Assembly: GCA_028622995.1 (NCBI GenBank)
Contig: JAJQJQ010000048.1
Span: 1,612,001-1,676,000, forward strand
Direction: 5' to 3'
Length of the DNA: 64,000 nucleotides
Origin: Panagrolaimus kolymaensis
Taxonomy: Eukaryota > Nematoda > Chromadorea > Rhabditida > Panagrolaimidae
Shown in pieces: positions 34,051-45,412 of the stretch. The stretch's first letter is position 1. Each line of letters starts with the position of its first letter. The position numbers and the translations under genes were made by a program. The notes beneath the pieces were generated by a model that saw only the letters and a list, made by a program, of their open reading frames with translations, was not told where the DNA came from and did not search any database.

Positions 34051-34713
34051 ATGAAGTTTTCTATTATTTTATTATTATTATTATTCATTTTTCCTTTCAT
34101 TGTTGAAGCTTTAATTTGTGATGTTGGAGGAATTTGTACACCGTTTTCTAATTGGACCATCGAAAGTAAGCTTTCACTTTTTCATTTTTCGCCGCCTTTT
34201 TTAAACCTTTTTTCCAGCAAACTTTTCGACATTCAACAATGAAATTTGTGAAGATTCTTGTATTTACTTTCATTGTATCCCCAATAATGAATATGGAAAA
34301 GTTATGATTGGTTATGGATGTTTGGAACATTTTGAATATGTTTGTAAAAATTTTACTCACAAAATTAAATCGTTGCTGAAAGAAAACAAATATTTTTCGG
34401 AAAACCAATTTACTTACTTTGACACTAATCTTTTATTTTATTCTTGCAACGACTCTAATAATTGTGTAAAAAATTCAAATTTTGTGAGTTTTTTGTTACA
34501 CTTTTTTAAAGAAATTTCTTCAATGGCAAATTTCAGTCTTCGATATTTAATTTAAATGAAACTAAAACATTTGGTAAATATGCAAATCAAAATTATTCTT
34601 CTGAAACTTGTATTTATATTGATAGACCAAAATCTGAACGTCGCTTTTATGTATTTAAATTTTTGGGTTTAATGTTTATTATTTGGATTGGTTTATGGTT
34701 CTGGTTTATGTAA
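34051..34713 (+). CDS. Small secreted/membrane Cys-rich protein, unrecognised
   Basis: Exons 34051-34165, 34218-34483 and 34537-34713 join to 185 residues. Signal peptide MKFSIILLLLLFIFPFIVEA. The ectodomain has about ten Cys (CDVGGIC, ICEDSCIYFHC, YGCLEHFEYVC, FYSCNDSNNC). At the C-terminus lies one hydrophobic helix (FLGLMFIIWIGLWFWFM) that ends the protein, so it is either a tail anchor or a GPI signal. The spacing CNDxxNNC recalls the end of Ly6/ET modules found nearby, but I would not assign it to that family. Confidence 0.72.
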
Positions 34714-34883
34714 TTAATTAAATAAAAATAATAAATTTATTTATTAAAAAATTAATTTTAAGTTTGTTTTCATGATTAAAGAGTTTTCAAAAAAATAAAT
34801 AAGTTTTAAATATGTATATTTTTTTTTGAAAAATATTATTTATATTTTTAAATATTTTTTTCGTTATGTTTTGCGATTCTGAA

Positions 34884-37373
34884 TTATTGACAAAACTTGC
34901 AAGTTTTCTGTAATTTTAAAGTTTTTTGTTGTGGTATTTTTTTTTGGTTCAAATACTTACTTTGCATTGTTGATGCATGAAAGGAATATAATTTGGATTT
35001 GTGCATAAATATGAATCTTTCATACAATCAACATTAATATCAAAACAAGGATAATTACAAAAATTGCAAGTTTTCTAAAAACAGAAAAGCACTAAAAATT
35101 ATTTTAATTTTTGTTTTACTTACTATACATTTTTTTAACATTATAGGATAATAATTTACATCTGTACAGTAATACGATGATTGGGCACAATTGTCTGCAA
35201 TATCAACGCATGAATCAGGAGGTGTTATGGTAGTCGTCGTCGTTATTTTATGGGTGGTTGTAGTTGTCGGCGGCAATAATTTTGTGGTAGTTGTTGGTGT
35301 AGTTGTAATTTTATTTGTCGTCAAAGTGGTTATAATGGGCAAATTTGTTGTACCTAAAAAAATAAAAGAAATAATATCATATTTATTTTTTTTCTGCAAT
35401 TTTTCTTTGACAAATCGAGAAAACTATTAATTTATAAATTTATTCAAAGATTTTATAAACAAAGAAAGAAAAAAATTATAGTAGCTTTTCAAAAATATTT
35501 CGTTGAAATAAAATTTTTGTTATAATTTTACAATTTTTTTCTAAAATTTGAATGGCTTACATCCATAAGCAGCCGAAGTGAGATCATCCCAATTATCTGG
35601 ATGAGTTTTAGAGAAATCACGCCAATAAATAAAATGAGCATTATTAAATTTAGCTAATTTAGTTTCTTCAGAATTTTCACCAAGCAAAACAAAAGTCAAT
35701 TGAATGTTAGCCAAAAGAGAAACATAAATATCCGTGTTTTTAAGAGCTTCATCAGAAGTATCTGAAATAAATATAATTCCCACGTATGGAGTTTCATAAT
35801 TATTTAAAGTTTCGATCATGCTAACAAAATTTTGTAACTGCGTGCTAAGGTGATATGGTCCAGTTCCAGGGGACATATTTGCAACTAAATTTTGGATATC
35901 TTCTATATTTGTTTGATTTTCCCATAATACTGGGATAGAATACATTCCAATAGCTTGAATACGTTCAGGATGATTTATAGTGCCAATGGTTAGAGAAAGG
36001 AATGTAATTTGTTGCTAAAAAAATAGGAGGGTTTTTAGTGGTTTATTAAACGTTTTTTTCTTCTTTCGGTTGTCGAATTCCCCTGGAAATGGAAAAATGG
36101 GAAAATTTCCCGGGAATTTTTTCGCTACAAACCCTTGCAAAGTCTTACAAAGCTTAACAAAATTATTCAAGCTTTTATAAGACTTTGTAGCGGGAAATTT
36201 TTTTTTGATAACCTCAATCTCACTAACCTTAAAATATGGACCAAAAAGAGTATTTGAATCATCAATGGAAAAGCTAATCCAACTTTTACATGGTTTATAT
36301 GGGCCATCATTATTATTAGGTGGGGAAGTTGTTGGACATTCAGGTGGAGGAGAAACATCAGTACCTTTAAAAATTTAGAGTAGGATTTATGCAAATTATG
36401 GAAGGAATTTCTAAAAATGCTTACATCCATAAGCTGAATTTGCCAAACATTTCCATCCATCAGGTTGAGGTTGAGTTAGATCATCCCAATGAATAAAATT
36501 ATTTGAAAAATTTCTAAGTTTATTCGATTCCACATTTTCACCCATCAAAATAAAAGTTATTTGGATTCCATTAGGAAATTGCTGAGCCGCGTTTTCTATT
36601 GATTTATCAGAGGTATCAGAAATAAATATTATAACAGCGATTTTGTTACACAAATATCCGCCACCTGGACAATCATTTAATAAATTTAAACCAGTTTTAA
36701 TATTAGCAAATTGCTGTTTAAGGGAATATGGATGATTTGGAGATTGTTGGGCTGCAGCAAGATTTTCTTTCATTTGATCTAAGGTTAGCCCACTTTTCCA
36801 TTCAAATTCATCACTATATATTCCTGCACCTCGAAGGCGTTCAGGATGGTTCAATTTTGTGATTTCAGTGGAAATGAAACTCATTTGGGTCTAAAATATG
36901 TAAAATTATTTTAATAAAAAAGAAAGAAAAGTGATTGAATTTTATTTTATTTATTTTTATTTTCAATTTTCAAAAAAGAAAGACTATTGTAGCGACAACG
37001 AAAGTTAAACATTTTAATATTATCCTTTTAAGAATTGAGTATTTATTTATTTTTTATTTTTTTCGTTTCTTGTCTAGCCAACAAAAAAAAAACAATAACT
37101 CACTTTAAATGCATCAGCGGCAAGAGTGATGGAGTCATCGTAAGAGAAGCTTATGTAACTGTTACATGGAATGTAATCATCGGCTGAAGAAAATAAATTA
37201 TAATAATTTTTTGTTTTGTTTTTTATTGCACAAAAAAAAAGAAAAGAAAAAGATTCGGCGTAGAAAAAAATTTTGAAATTTTAAAAAAGCTATTTGAAAA
37301 ACTTACAATAAGTCAAAGTTAAAATAGCAGCAAACAACATCCCAAAAAACAACATTTTTTTGAATTTTTCCAT
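34884..37373 (-). CDS. Secreted protein with two vWA-like and two ShKT domains
   Basis: Eight exons: 37307-37373, 37104-37183, 36425-36890, 36228-36364, 35561-36014, 35124-35353, 34961-35074 and 34884-34907. They join to 523 residues. Signal peptide (MLFFGMLFAAILTL). Each vWA-like domain begins PCxSxISFSxDDS on a short exon and continues on a long exon (NHPERLRGAG, IIFISDTSD, ITFxLMGEN, NFIHWDDL...YGC). FSIDDS and FISDTSD would be the metal-site strands. Then a Thr-rich linker and two ShKT domains (CVDIADNC...MLKKCIKTCNFC and CFDINVDC...MHQQCKKTCKFC). ShKT domains are six-Cys modules common in nematode secreted proteins. Likely extracellular adhesion or binding. The intron at 36015-36227 carries an imperfect hairpin. 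Confidence 0.8.
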
Positions 37374-37921
37374 CCTTCTTCGTTTTACGTGTCGTCTGTC
37401 TATCTTATTTCTGCCACCAAATAGTTTTGATGTAGAAAAATAGAAAAAAAACTTTAAGTCGATTTAAATATTTGATTCTTATCGCTAAAAAAATTAATTC
37501 CAATACTCATAAAAAATTTCTTTGTCTCTAAAAGTTTTTTGTGGGACCACTCCTTTCCATCCATAATTAAAGATACTTATAAAAAATGGGTTCAGTTATT
37601 TTCCAACAATAAAAAAGAGCCGATTATTATCTTTTTAGGAACAAAACGGTCTTAAAATTAATTCAAAAAACAAATAAAAAACTTTAAAATTTCTTTGTCT
37701 ATTTTTTTTTATTGTTCCCCTATTTAACGATACATAATTTTTTTAAATAGGAAAATGAATGTTACTATTTTTGTTTTTGCAGTGCCGGAAATGCTGGGAG
37801 CTTATTCAAAAAAAAATTATATTATTTTCGTTGTTGTTGAAAAGTGAATTTTATTTTTAGTTTTACAGTAACGTTAACACCAAATTTAATAAATGAAATT
37901 TTTTTTTGGTACTCAAGAATT
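37374..37921. other. Intergenic, no gene seen
   Basis: AT-rich spacer between two tandem vWA-like genes, with the upstream region of the 34884 gene. Confidence 0.45.
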
Positions 37922-38986
37922 TTACTTTGCTGAAACGCATGCTGGATCGTCGCACAAATTGCAAGATTTCTATAATTTATGCATTATTTCATTATTTATC
38001 CTTTCTAAAACTTACTTGACAATATTTGCATAATAAAGGTTTATAAACAGCATTTTTACAATCATTCATTGTTTGATTGCAATCTGAAGCATTGTCAACA
38101 CATTGAGAAAATGGAGTTGGAGAAGCGTTAAAAGAACCTAAAAAAGCAACAAAAAAATATAAATGCACATATTTTTACGAAAGTTTTAGATTAATAACTT
38201 TGCTTCTTTCGACTTACATCCATAAACATCAAGATAAATATTTTGCCAATTATCTGGTTGAAGTTGAGTTAAATCATCCCAAAAAATAACAAATTTCGGA
38301 TTGAATTTATTTAATTTTTTATAATCAAGATTAGGGCCTAGCAAAACAAAAGTAATGCTGACATTTGTTAATTGTGAAGTGTACAGTTCTGCATCAGTTA
38401 GAGCTAAATCAGATGTGTCCGAAATGAATATTATTGCATTTATTGGCGAATTAGTATTTTGAATTAAGTTAAGACCCAAAATTATATTTTTAAAATGGGT
38501 TCTAAGGCTATAACCCCCTTTTTGTCGTAAAGAATATAAATTCTCTTGAATTTCTCGAATACTCGTTCCTTGTGTCCAAAAAGTTTTCAAACCATTAAAA
38601 CCTAAAGCTTGAATTCTTTCTGGATGATTCATAGCTCCAATATCTTCAACAGCAAATTGGAGTTGAGTCTATAATTATTTCGTAACTTATTAATATCAAA
38701 TTAAAATTAATTATTACCATAAATGCGTTAAATTCCAAATTGTTTGAATCATCAACGGAAAAACTAATCCAACTTTGACATGGATAATAGGGTATTCCTG
38801 TTGGTGAAAAAGCTGTCATCATATTTGTTGGAGAAAAAGGTGTAAAAGAAGCAAACTAAAAAACTTGATTTTATCAAAAAATACATTAACTTGAGGCTGC
38901 TTATATTTAGGTATTGTTGACTTTTAACTTTAAAATATTACCTTAAACGAACATATAAATAAAGTGAAGAATAGTAACCTCTTCAT
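37922..38986 (-). CDS. Secreted protein with one vWA-like and one ShKT domain
   Basis: Exons 38942-38986, 38718-38855, 38218-38668, 38016-38137 and 37922-37969 join to 267 residues. Signal peptide MKRLLFFTLFICSF. A Pro/Thr/Phe stretch leads to PCQSWISFSVDDSNN, then NHPERIQALGF, IIFISDTSD, ITFVLLGPN, FWDDLTQLQPDNW. The ShKT domain is CVDNASDCNQTMNDC, LLCKYCQ, KSCNLC, followed by the conserved end DDPACxxxK. The 48-bp last exon has the same length in four genes of the cluster. Compared with the 39554 gene it lacks the ET modules. Confidence 0.82.
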
Positions 38987-39553
38987 TTTACTATTTTAAA
39001 AAAGCTAAATTAAAGTAACAATTGAATAAAGTACAAATTTTTTATTTCTTTATAGTTATCTTTCTTATAATAAAGATTTTTAGTCACTAAAATTGGAAAA
39101 AAAATGTTGTTTGAATTGTTTCATTGGCGCTAGGCGTAGCCTTCGAATAAAAAAGATGACAAAAGGAAACTTATTTTGATTCGATAAGCTTTCAATTTTT
39201 TTAAACAATGCATTGATTTCAAACGACTACATAAAAGCGAAACAAAAACAATAACCTTTATTTTGATAAGCTACAACCTTTCACAAGATTCCATTATTTG
39301 GAGTAAACAAACATAATAATAATAATAATTATTATTATTATTTTACTTTCATAGGGAAATAAAAAAAATCAAAAGCAAATGAAAAGCTAAAAGTTCAAAA
39401 ATTAGTCTTTTAAAAAAAAAAAAGAAGATAGTTATTTTTTTATTTATAAACTTTAAAAAAAATTATTTAAATTTTATTTTTAGCAGTCGAATAAATTTAA
39501 AAAAATAAACATTTTTTCAATTTTGATTTTTAAAAAATTTTGCAAGAAAGAAT
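38987..39553. other. Intergenic with AAT/ATT microsatellite
   Basis: AT-rich spacer. At 39314-39345 there is a run of AAT repeats followed by ATT repeats, a short self-complementary microsatellite. Confidence 0.6.
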
Positions 39554-41147
39554 TTATTTAGCTGTGGCACATGCAGGATCATCACACAAATTGCAAGATT
39601 TCTAAAAATAAAGTAATCTTAATATTCAAATATTTAGTGCATTTCTTCTATAAGATTTACCTGACAATATTTGCATAATAAAGGTTTATACAAAGCATTT
39701 TTGCAATCATTCATTGTTTGTGAACAATCTGAAGAAGTGTCCACGCATTGAGATGATGGAGTTGGAGTAATATTAGAAGAGCCTGAAAAATAAAAAGCAA
39801 TCAAAAAAGTTTACGTTTATGGAATGCTTATTTTTGTTGTTGATAAATTTGCCTCAAACTTACATCCATAGGCAGCGTAAGAAAGATTTTCCCAATTATC
39901 TGGTTGGAGTTGATTTAAATTAGGCCAATAAATAAAATTTGATGAAAACTTTGTAAGTTTACTTGAATCAACGTTCGATCCAAGTAAAACAAATGTTAAA
40001 CTAATATCTGTTAGTCTTGAAGTGAACTGCTCAGCACCTGCAAGGGCAGCATCCGATGTATCAGAAATGAATATTATTGCTCCAATTGGGACCGTAAAAT
40101 TTTGTAGCACATCAAGGGATGTAACAATATTTGCAAATTGCTCTCTAAGACTATAATGTCCTCCTTGTTCTATAGAATAAACACTATCTTGAATTTGTTG
40201 TATAGTTAATCCATCGTTCCAATCAGATGGTGAGTCAAACATTCCAACAGCTTGGATCCTTTCAGGATAGTTAATAGTGCCAATCGCAGATACAATAAAT
40301 TGAAGTTGATTCTATAAACATTTCTTTAATCTAGCATTTTATATAAAAAATTTATTATTACTTTAAACGCGTTTGAGTCTAAATTATTTGAATCATCAAT
40401 GGAAAAACTTATCCAACTTTTACATGGAATATAAGGTATTCCTGGTGTTGTTGTTGTTGTAGATGCCATTGTTGATGATGGAAATGTATTTGTTGCAGGA
40501 TCAATACATAAATCTGTATCACAACAACAACCAGCGAGAATCGCTTGAGGCAATGTACCGCAGCTATTTTCAAGATTAAGGGTTTTACAAAATGTTTGTT
40601 GACTGCATGTCGAAATAGTTATTGTTATATTTGTATATAATAATGAAAAGGAAAAACATTCACCATAACAAATTTTATAAGCAGGTGAGGAAAGCGCAAG
40701 ATTATTTTGGAAAATTCCTTCGTTACAAATAATTGGTTTTCCAGTTGAAGGTGTTGGATCAGGTTGGATAGGAAGAGGGAAACCATTTGCATTGCAATAA
40801 TTTGAATTGTTGCAGCAAGAATAATTCATACCAACAATGGAAATTTCATTATCACATGATCCAGAAGGTTCGCATGAAAAAATATTCACTTGTTGATTAT
40901 AATAGATACCATTGAAATAAACACATGTCCCTTCTTCGCATGGCATAGAGCTACCTCGCATTGTATCATTAAAATAAAATCCCACCCAACAACTTAATGG
41001 TAAATTATTTTGTGCCACACCAAACTAAAATTTGGCAATGTTAAAGAAATTCTTGTAAAACCATTCATTAATCGTTAGTTTTTTATAATTTCTAAACTTC
41101 ACCTTATAAAAACAGAAAATTAAGATGACAAATAATAGCAATCTCAT
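39554..41147 (-). CDS. Secreted protein: two ET/Ly6-like modules, vWA-like and ShKT domains
   Basis: Exons 41103-41147, 40362-41024, 39864-40311, 39661-39782 and 39554-39601 join to 441 residues. Signal peptide MRLLLFVILIFCFY. Two cysteine modules each end in the Ly6/ET signature (CCNNSNYCN; CCCDTDLCI). Each module has an early C....C...C and a linker Pro-rich PIQPDPTPS or a Thr/Ser stretch. Then PCKSWISFSIDDSNN and the vWA exon (NYPERIQAVGMF, IIFISDTSD, FVLLGSN, IYWPNLNQLQPDNW), then ShKT (CVDTSSDC...LLCKYCQ, KSCNLC, DDPAC). This is the longest architecture in the cluster. A TATA-like TATAAAAGC lies about 50 bp upstream, near 41198-41206. Confidence 0.82.
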
Positions 41148-43850
41148 TTCAATATTTTTACCACAAAAAAATAAAATAAAAGAGTAAATGATCAAAGTAG
41201 AGCTTTTATATTGGTTGTTGTTGCTGCGCCGCGCCCTAATATAAAGAGACACAACTAAAATAAAATGATAAAGAAAGAAAAAATTCGCTTCTTTTTAGTT
41301 TGTTAGTTTCCCTGCTGCAAAAAAAGAAGCGGCTTTTGGAACATACCTGCTTTGGAGATGGGAATTCCCAGCCTAGGAGGATGGATGGATGTCCCTTGAG
41401 GATCGACCACACGAAAAGTACCACAGGGGATAGTACGTGGTTTTGTAAGACCGAAATTTTGAGAAAAAATTTACGAATTTTCTTTGATTTCGTATATTTT
41501 TGGAAAACAAAAATAGTTTGTTTCTATATTTTTTATAAGCTTTTGGTTTTTACTCGAATGTACCGTCTATGATAGATTTTTCCCTATCAAAAGCTTGATG
41601 CTTCCCATAAAACTGTCTTTGAGTTTTTTACTAATCAACCCTCGAGTTTTTATTTTTAAGAAATGCTTGCGTCACTTTTGGGACGGCTATAATGGGACTT
41701 CAATTTTTTATTATTATAATTCATTTGTTTTTTTGCTCAAAAATCCATTGATCGATTAGACATGAGAATACAAAAATTATCCACTGCTTAACCGAGTTGA
41801 CTTCTTTATGTAAAAATACAAATTGAACAAGCACCACAACTTTAATTCTCGAGATGCATTGTGGTAGAAAGAACAAAAGCTTTGTTTTTTCGTCAATTGC
41901 CGTTAAATATAAAAAAAATGATTTTTAACCCAAAATGTTAGGAAAGCGTAAACATGTACTTCCACTCTATCTTTTTCATGATACTTTTCAACTAAAGCAA
42001 AATTTTTTTACTTAAAACTAGCGAGGTTAATTTTACATTTATTAAAATTCCAACTCAGCTTTGAGCTTAATCCTAGCGCCAGTCACAACACTGCAAATAG
42101 GATTAATTTATCGAAGTTTCAAACTGTATCATTATGAAGAAATCGTTAAAATATGGGTTTTTAGAGCGGTTAAAAATAAGATGTGCAAAGTGGATTTTTA
42201 ACTGAATTATGCATTTGCGATAAATTGTAAAGTTTCTGATTGGGAAATAATATTGATAAACCCGTAATTTATATTAAAAAAATGTAAATAAGTTTCGGTT
42301 TTTTAACTTCTTTCAAAAAGCTTTTCTGCTTTAAATTTTAAATTGCTACAAAAGGATGACTTATTTAATTTTTTGGTTTTTATTAGAAATTTTCTGGCAG
42401 CTTCTAAATCAGTAATGACCGAAAATAAACACTTAGGATTATACTAAATGTTTATTGAAAGATCATTTTATTTGGCCAAACAAGCAATAACTAAATATGA
42501 TACTTTAAAAACAATATTTTCGACTCTTTGGCTTTTTTGAAATTAATTTTTCTAGAAATTTTAATGAAAAAATGGTTACTTTCTGGAGTAAAATGCCCTT
42601 CCTCGATTTGATTAAACGATAATCGACAACTATGGATGTTACTTCTTTAATTTGATCATTCGGGCTTTTTACATTTTTATTCATTATTTTCACTGTATCC
42701 AAATTTATTGTAAAATCGGCTGAGAAGTCACAAACAACTCTGGAATGAACGCTCTGCTTTTTCTATTTTGGAATTCAAAGACCACAAAATGCAAAAATTT
42801 GCATTTTCCAATAACGTTTTTGTTAAAAAAGCTATTTTAAACAAAAATCGTTACTCGGCTAAATAATCAAAGACTTTAATTCTTTTTACACCGATTAATA
42901 AAGTCCATTATTTTTCTCAAACTTGAAATTTTCAAAATGAAAGAAAAAGAATACTCCTAAATAAAGGGAAACGTTTTATTTGGAAATTTTTGAATGTTTT
43001 AATTAAATAAAAATCCTTAAACCCATTTAATTATAACTTTAAAATGTTTAAAGCATCCTATTAATTCCTGCCTTTAGCTTGTTTTATTTCTCCCTACCAT
43101 TTTCAAAGATACTTAAATGTTTAAATAACTTCAAAGAAACTCTAATAGTCTATGGTTGAAGCTTTCAACAAATGAAAAAAATAGAACTAAATATGTTTTT
43201 AAACTAATAGAACTTAAAGAAATAACAAATATTAGCTTATTAATAATATAAAATAGTAAAGAAAGCCTTTTAAAACCCAAATATCATAAATATTATATAG
43301 AGTTAATATTATAAACAAAGAGATCATTAATATCTTATAAAAACTGTACTGTAATATATATAAAAATTCGTTCACTTGAAATATAACAAGCAAATTTTTT
43401 TCGCCGGTGCTTCACACCGGCGAAAAAAATTTGCGTTATATTCTGCGCATAACCCGGGGGATCTCGGTTTGAAAAATTTTCTGGGTGGATCTCTAAGCAT
43501 GACCAAGGGGATGTCTGACAGCAAAACCATTTTCCCATCCCCCAAATCAGCTATGTTTTGGAAGGAATAAAAAAAATATAACGGAAAATCATCAAATTAA
43601 TTTTGATTATCTTTAATTGTATTTTGACTTTTTAATTTAATGTTTCAATAAACAATCAAATTTAAAGACAAATATATACTGATAAAATAATAAACCTCGT
43701 GGGAAAAAACTTTTTTTAATTTCTATTAATTATCCAGATAAATAAAAAATTGGGTTTTTTTATAATCTTCCTAGGCGAAGCAAGAAAATAAACAAGAGAT
43801 TTATTTAACAAACCTTACAAAAATAACTAAAACAAGTATAAAAAAAGTTT
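41148..43850. other. Gene-poor stretch of 2.7 kb with two GC-richer islands
   Basis: No codon-like ORF with a copy elsewhere. Two islands stand out: about 41340-41450 (contains CCACAGGGGATAGTACGTGG) and about 43385-43560, which begins with a strong hairpin. The rest is AT-rich. I cannot tell whether the islands are RNA genes, element remnants or exon relics. Confidence 0.5.
43381..43440. repeat. Perfect 20-bp stem hairpin, GC-rich tip
   Basis: GCAAATTTTTTTCGCCGGTG (43390-43409), loop CTTCA, then the exact complement (43415-43434). The flanks TATAAC/GTTATA extend the pairing with a two-base bulge. It could be the tip of a palindromic element or a structured RNA. Confidence 0.8.
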
Positions 43851-44747
43851 TTAAAAGAGATTTGATGGAGCTTTTACGATTTCAACAATAGGCTTTTGAT
43901 CATCTTTGCCTTCCCAATTGTTAAGCATTTCTGAAATAATGCATTTTAATTCTTCTTGAAAACGTCTTGCAGCATTTTTTCCAAAACTAAATTCAAAACG
44001 AGAGGAATTTTCGCCTGCTAAAGAAGTATTTTTAATGAAATTACACAAAAGCGAAATATCTGAATTGAAAGCTAAATTGTCGATAGTAATAGTGCATTCA
44101 GAAAATTTAGATTTAAATTTTAAAGCATTCAAATTTCCAAAAGTTTTAGTTGTAAAGATTTCATTTTTATTTCGATAATCAAAAATTTGAATATTTGGAA
44201 GTTTTGAGAAAATTTGATCCATGGTTATCCATTCTCCATCTTCATTGAGAATGTTGACATTAATTAATTTCAGTTCAATAATAGTTTCAGAATCCATAAG
44301 AAAATTTATTTCTTTCTCAGTAAAATTATAATTTTCGCAAGTTAAAATTACTAAATTCCATCGATAAATATTTTGAAATACGTTGATTGGAAATTGCTTG
44401 AAATCATTTAAAAATGATAATCTCCAATTAGGCCAAAACTTAATATTTCCAATTTTTTTAAATACAAAATATATAGGTGGCCCATCAATTCGAGAATTGC
44501 CTTCGTCGTCAAAGTTAATAAAGCAGTAAAATACTTTATATTTTTGATTAACAGTTTCGTTAACAATAACAATTTTGTTTTTAGCAAAAAAATATTTACA
44601 AGTTTTTTGAAGATTTTCCCATTCTTTTGTTGAACAAGGGTTCGTAGTGATATGAGAAATGAGATCTCTTGGAAATGGAAAGTTTTGAAGTTGATACGAA
44701 TCAAAGGTTTTTGGATTTGGATGAACGAAATCAACTGAATTATCCAT
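43851..44747 (-). CDS. F-box protein with strand-rich C-terminal part
   Basis: One exon, 298 residues from the first true ATG (44747). The F-box-like helix region is FPFPRDLISHITTNP...EWENLQKTCKYFFAK at residues 23-60. The rest has regular hydrophobic strands (IIELKLINVNIL, IQIFDYRN, LNALKFKSKF) and a C-terminal amphipathic helix (AARRFQEELKCIISEML). F-box proteins bind Skp1 through the N-terminal motif and bring substrates to a cullin ubiquitin ligase; nematodes carry large, fast-changing sets. A broken relative of its 3' end lies at 47199-47400. Confidence 0.72.
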   Translation of the reverse strand: MDNSVDFVHPNPKTFDSYQLQNFPFPRDLISHITTNPCSTKEWENLQKTCKYFFAKNKIVIVNETVNQKYKVFYCFINFDDEGNSRIDGPPIYFVFKKIGNIKFWPNWRLSFLNDFKQFPINVFQNIYRWNLVILTCENYNFTEKEINFLMDSETIIELKLINVNILNEDGEWITMDQIFSKLPNIQIFDYRNKNEIFTTKTFGNLNALKFKSKFSECTITIDNLAFNSDISLLCNFIKNTSLAGENSSRFEFSFGKNAARRFQEELKCIISEMLNNWEGKDDQKPIVEIVKAPSNLF

Positions 44748-45412
44748 ATTTTTCTTGAACAAGTTCAAAATTTAAAAGTTGATATTTGGAAACAAATAAT
44801 TTTAAGAGTGATTTATAAAAAAAACTTCGCGACTTGACAATTTTTTTTGGGTTTCCCTTCTTTTTTTTCTTATCCTCAAAGTTACTCCTTTTTTGAAGTG
44901 TTTTTTTGGATTTTTTTGTTATGAATATTCTTCCTAAAGGTTGTTTTTTTTCTTCGTCGAGGTATTACAAAAAATATTCATTTTCTCTAAAGGTGTAATA
45001 AAGTGTTTTTGGTCTACCCAAAAAATATAGTTTTTAAAATCCAAAAAAAAGCCAGCTACTAATGGAACAACAACAGCCGCTTTTAGTCGATTTTGTTGGG
45101 CTTCATTTTGCCATCTAAATTTAAGAAAAATGCAATTCAAAAAATCAATGAAAATTTTATTGAATGATTAAAGTTTTCTTAGAAAAAAATGTACATATAA
45201 TATATTTTGGGTGATACCAACTTTACGATATTTAATTACCAGAATTTTTTATTTTCGTATTTTTAAAATAGTTTATTAAAAATAAGTAAATAAATCATAA
45301 ATATGACAAAGATAAATTTTAATTAATATTTTAAGCAGTTACAAACTGTCTAAATTAAAAAACATTTAACCAAAGTAATTTTCTCTTTTGTTTAAATGAA
45401 TCAATTCAAACT
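44748..45412. other. Intergenic with an exon-like fragment near 45090-45135
   Basis: On the minus strand a piece encoding FLKFRWQNEAQQNR resembles FLKFGWQNETKQGR at about 47710-47755. Otherwise no gene. It could be an unmodelled first exon or a relic. Confidence 0.4.

Noticed and set aside
38040..38140. ShKT domains as venom-type toxins
   Set aside because: The domain is common in nematode secreted enzymes and adhesion proteins. Here it is a C-terminal module of larger proteins, and nothing points to toxicity.
41340..41450. Spliced-leader, U1 or 5S RNA gene in the GC-richer island
   Set aside because: I found none of the expected leader, Sm-site or internal-promoter sequences in the right order.
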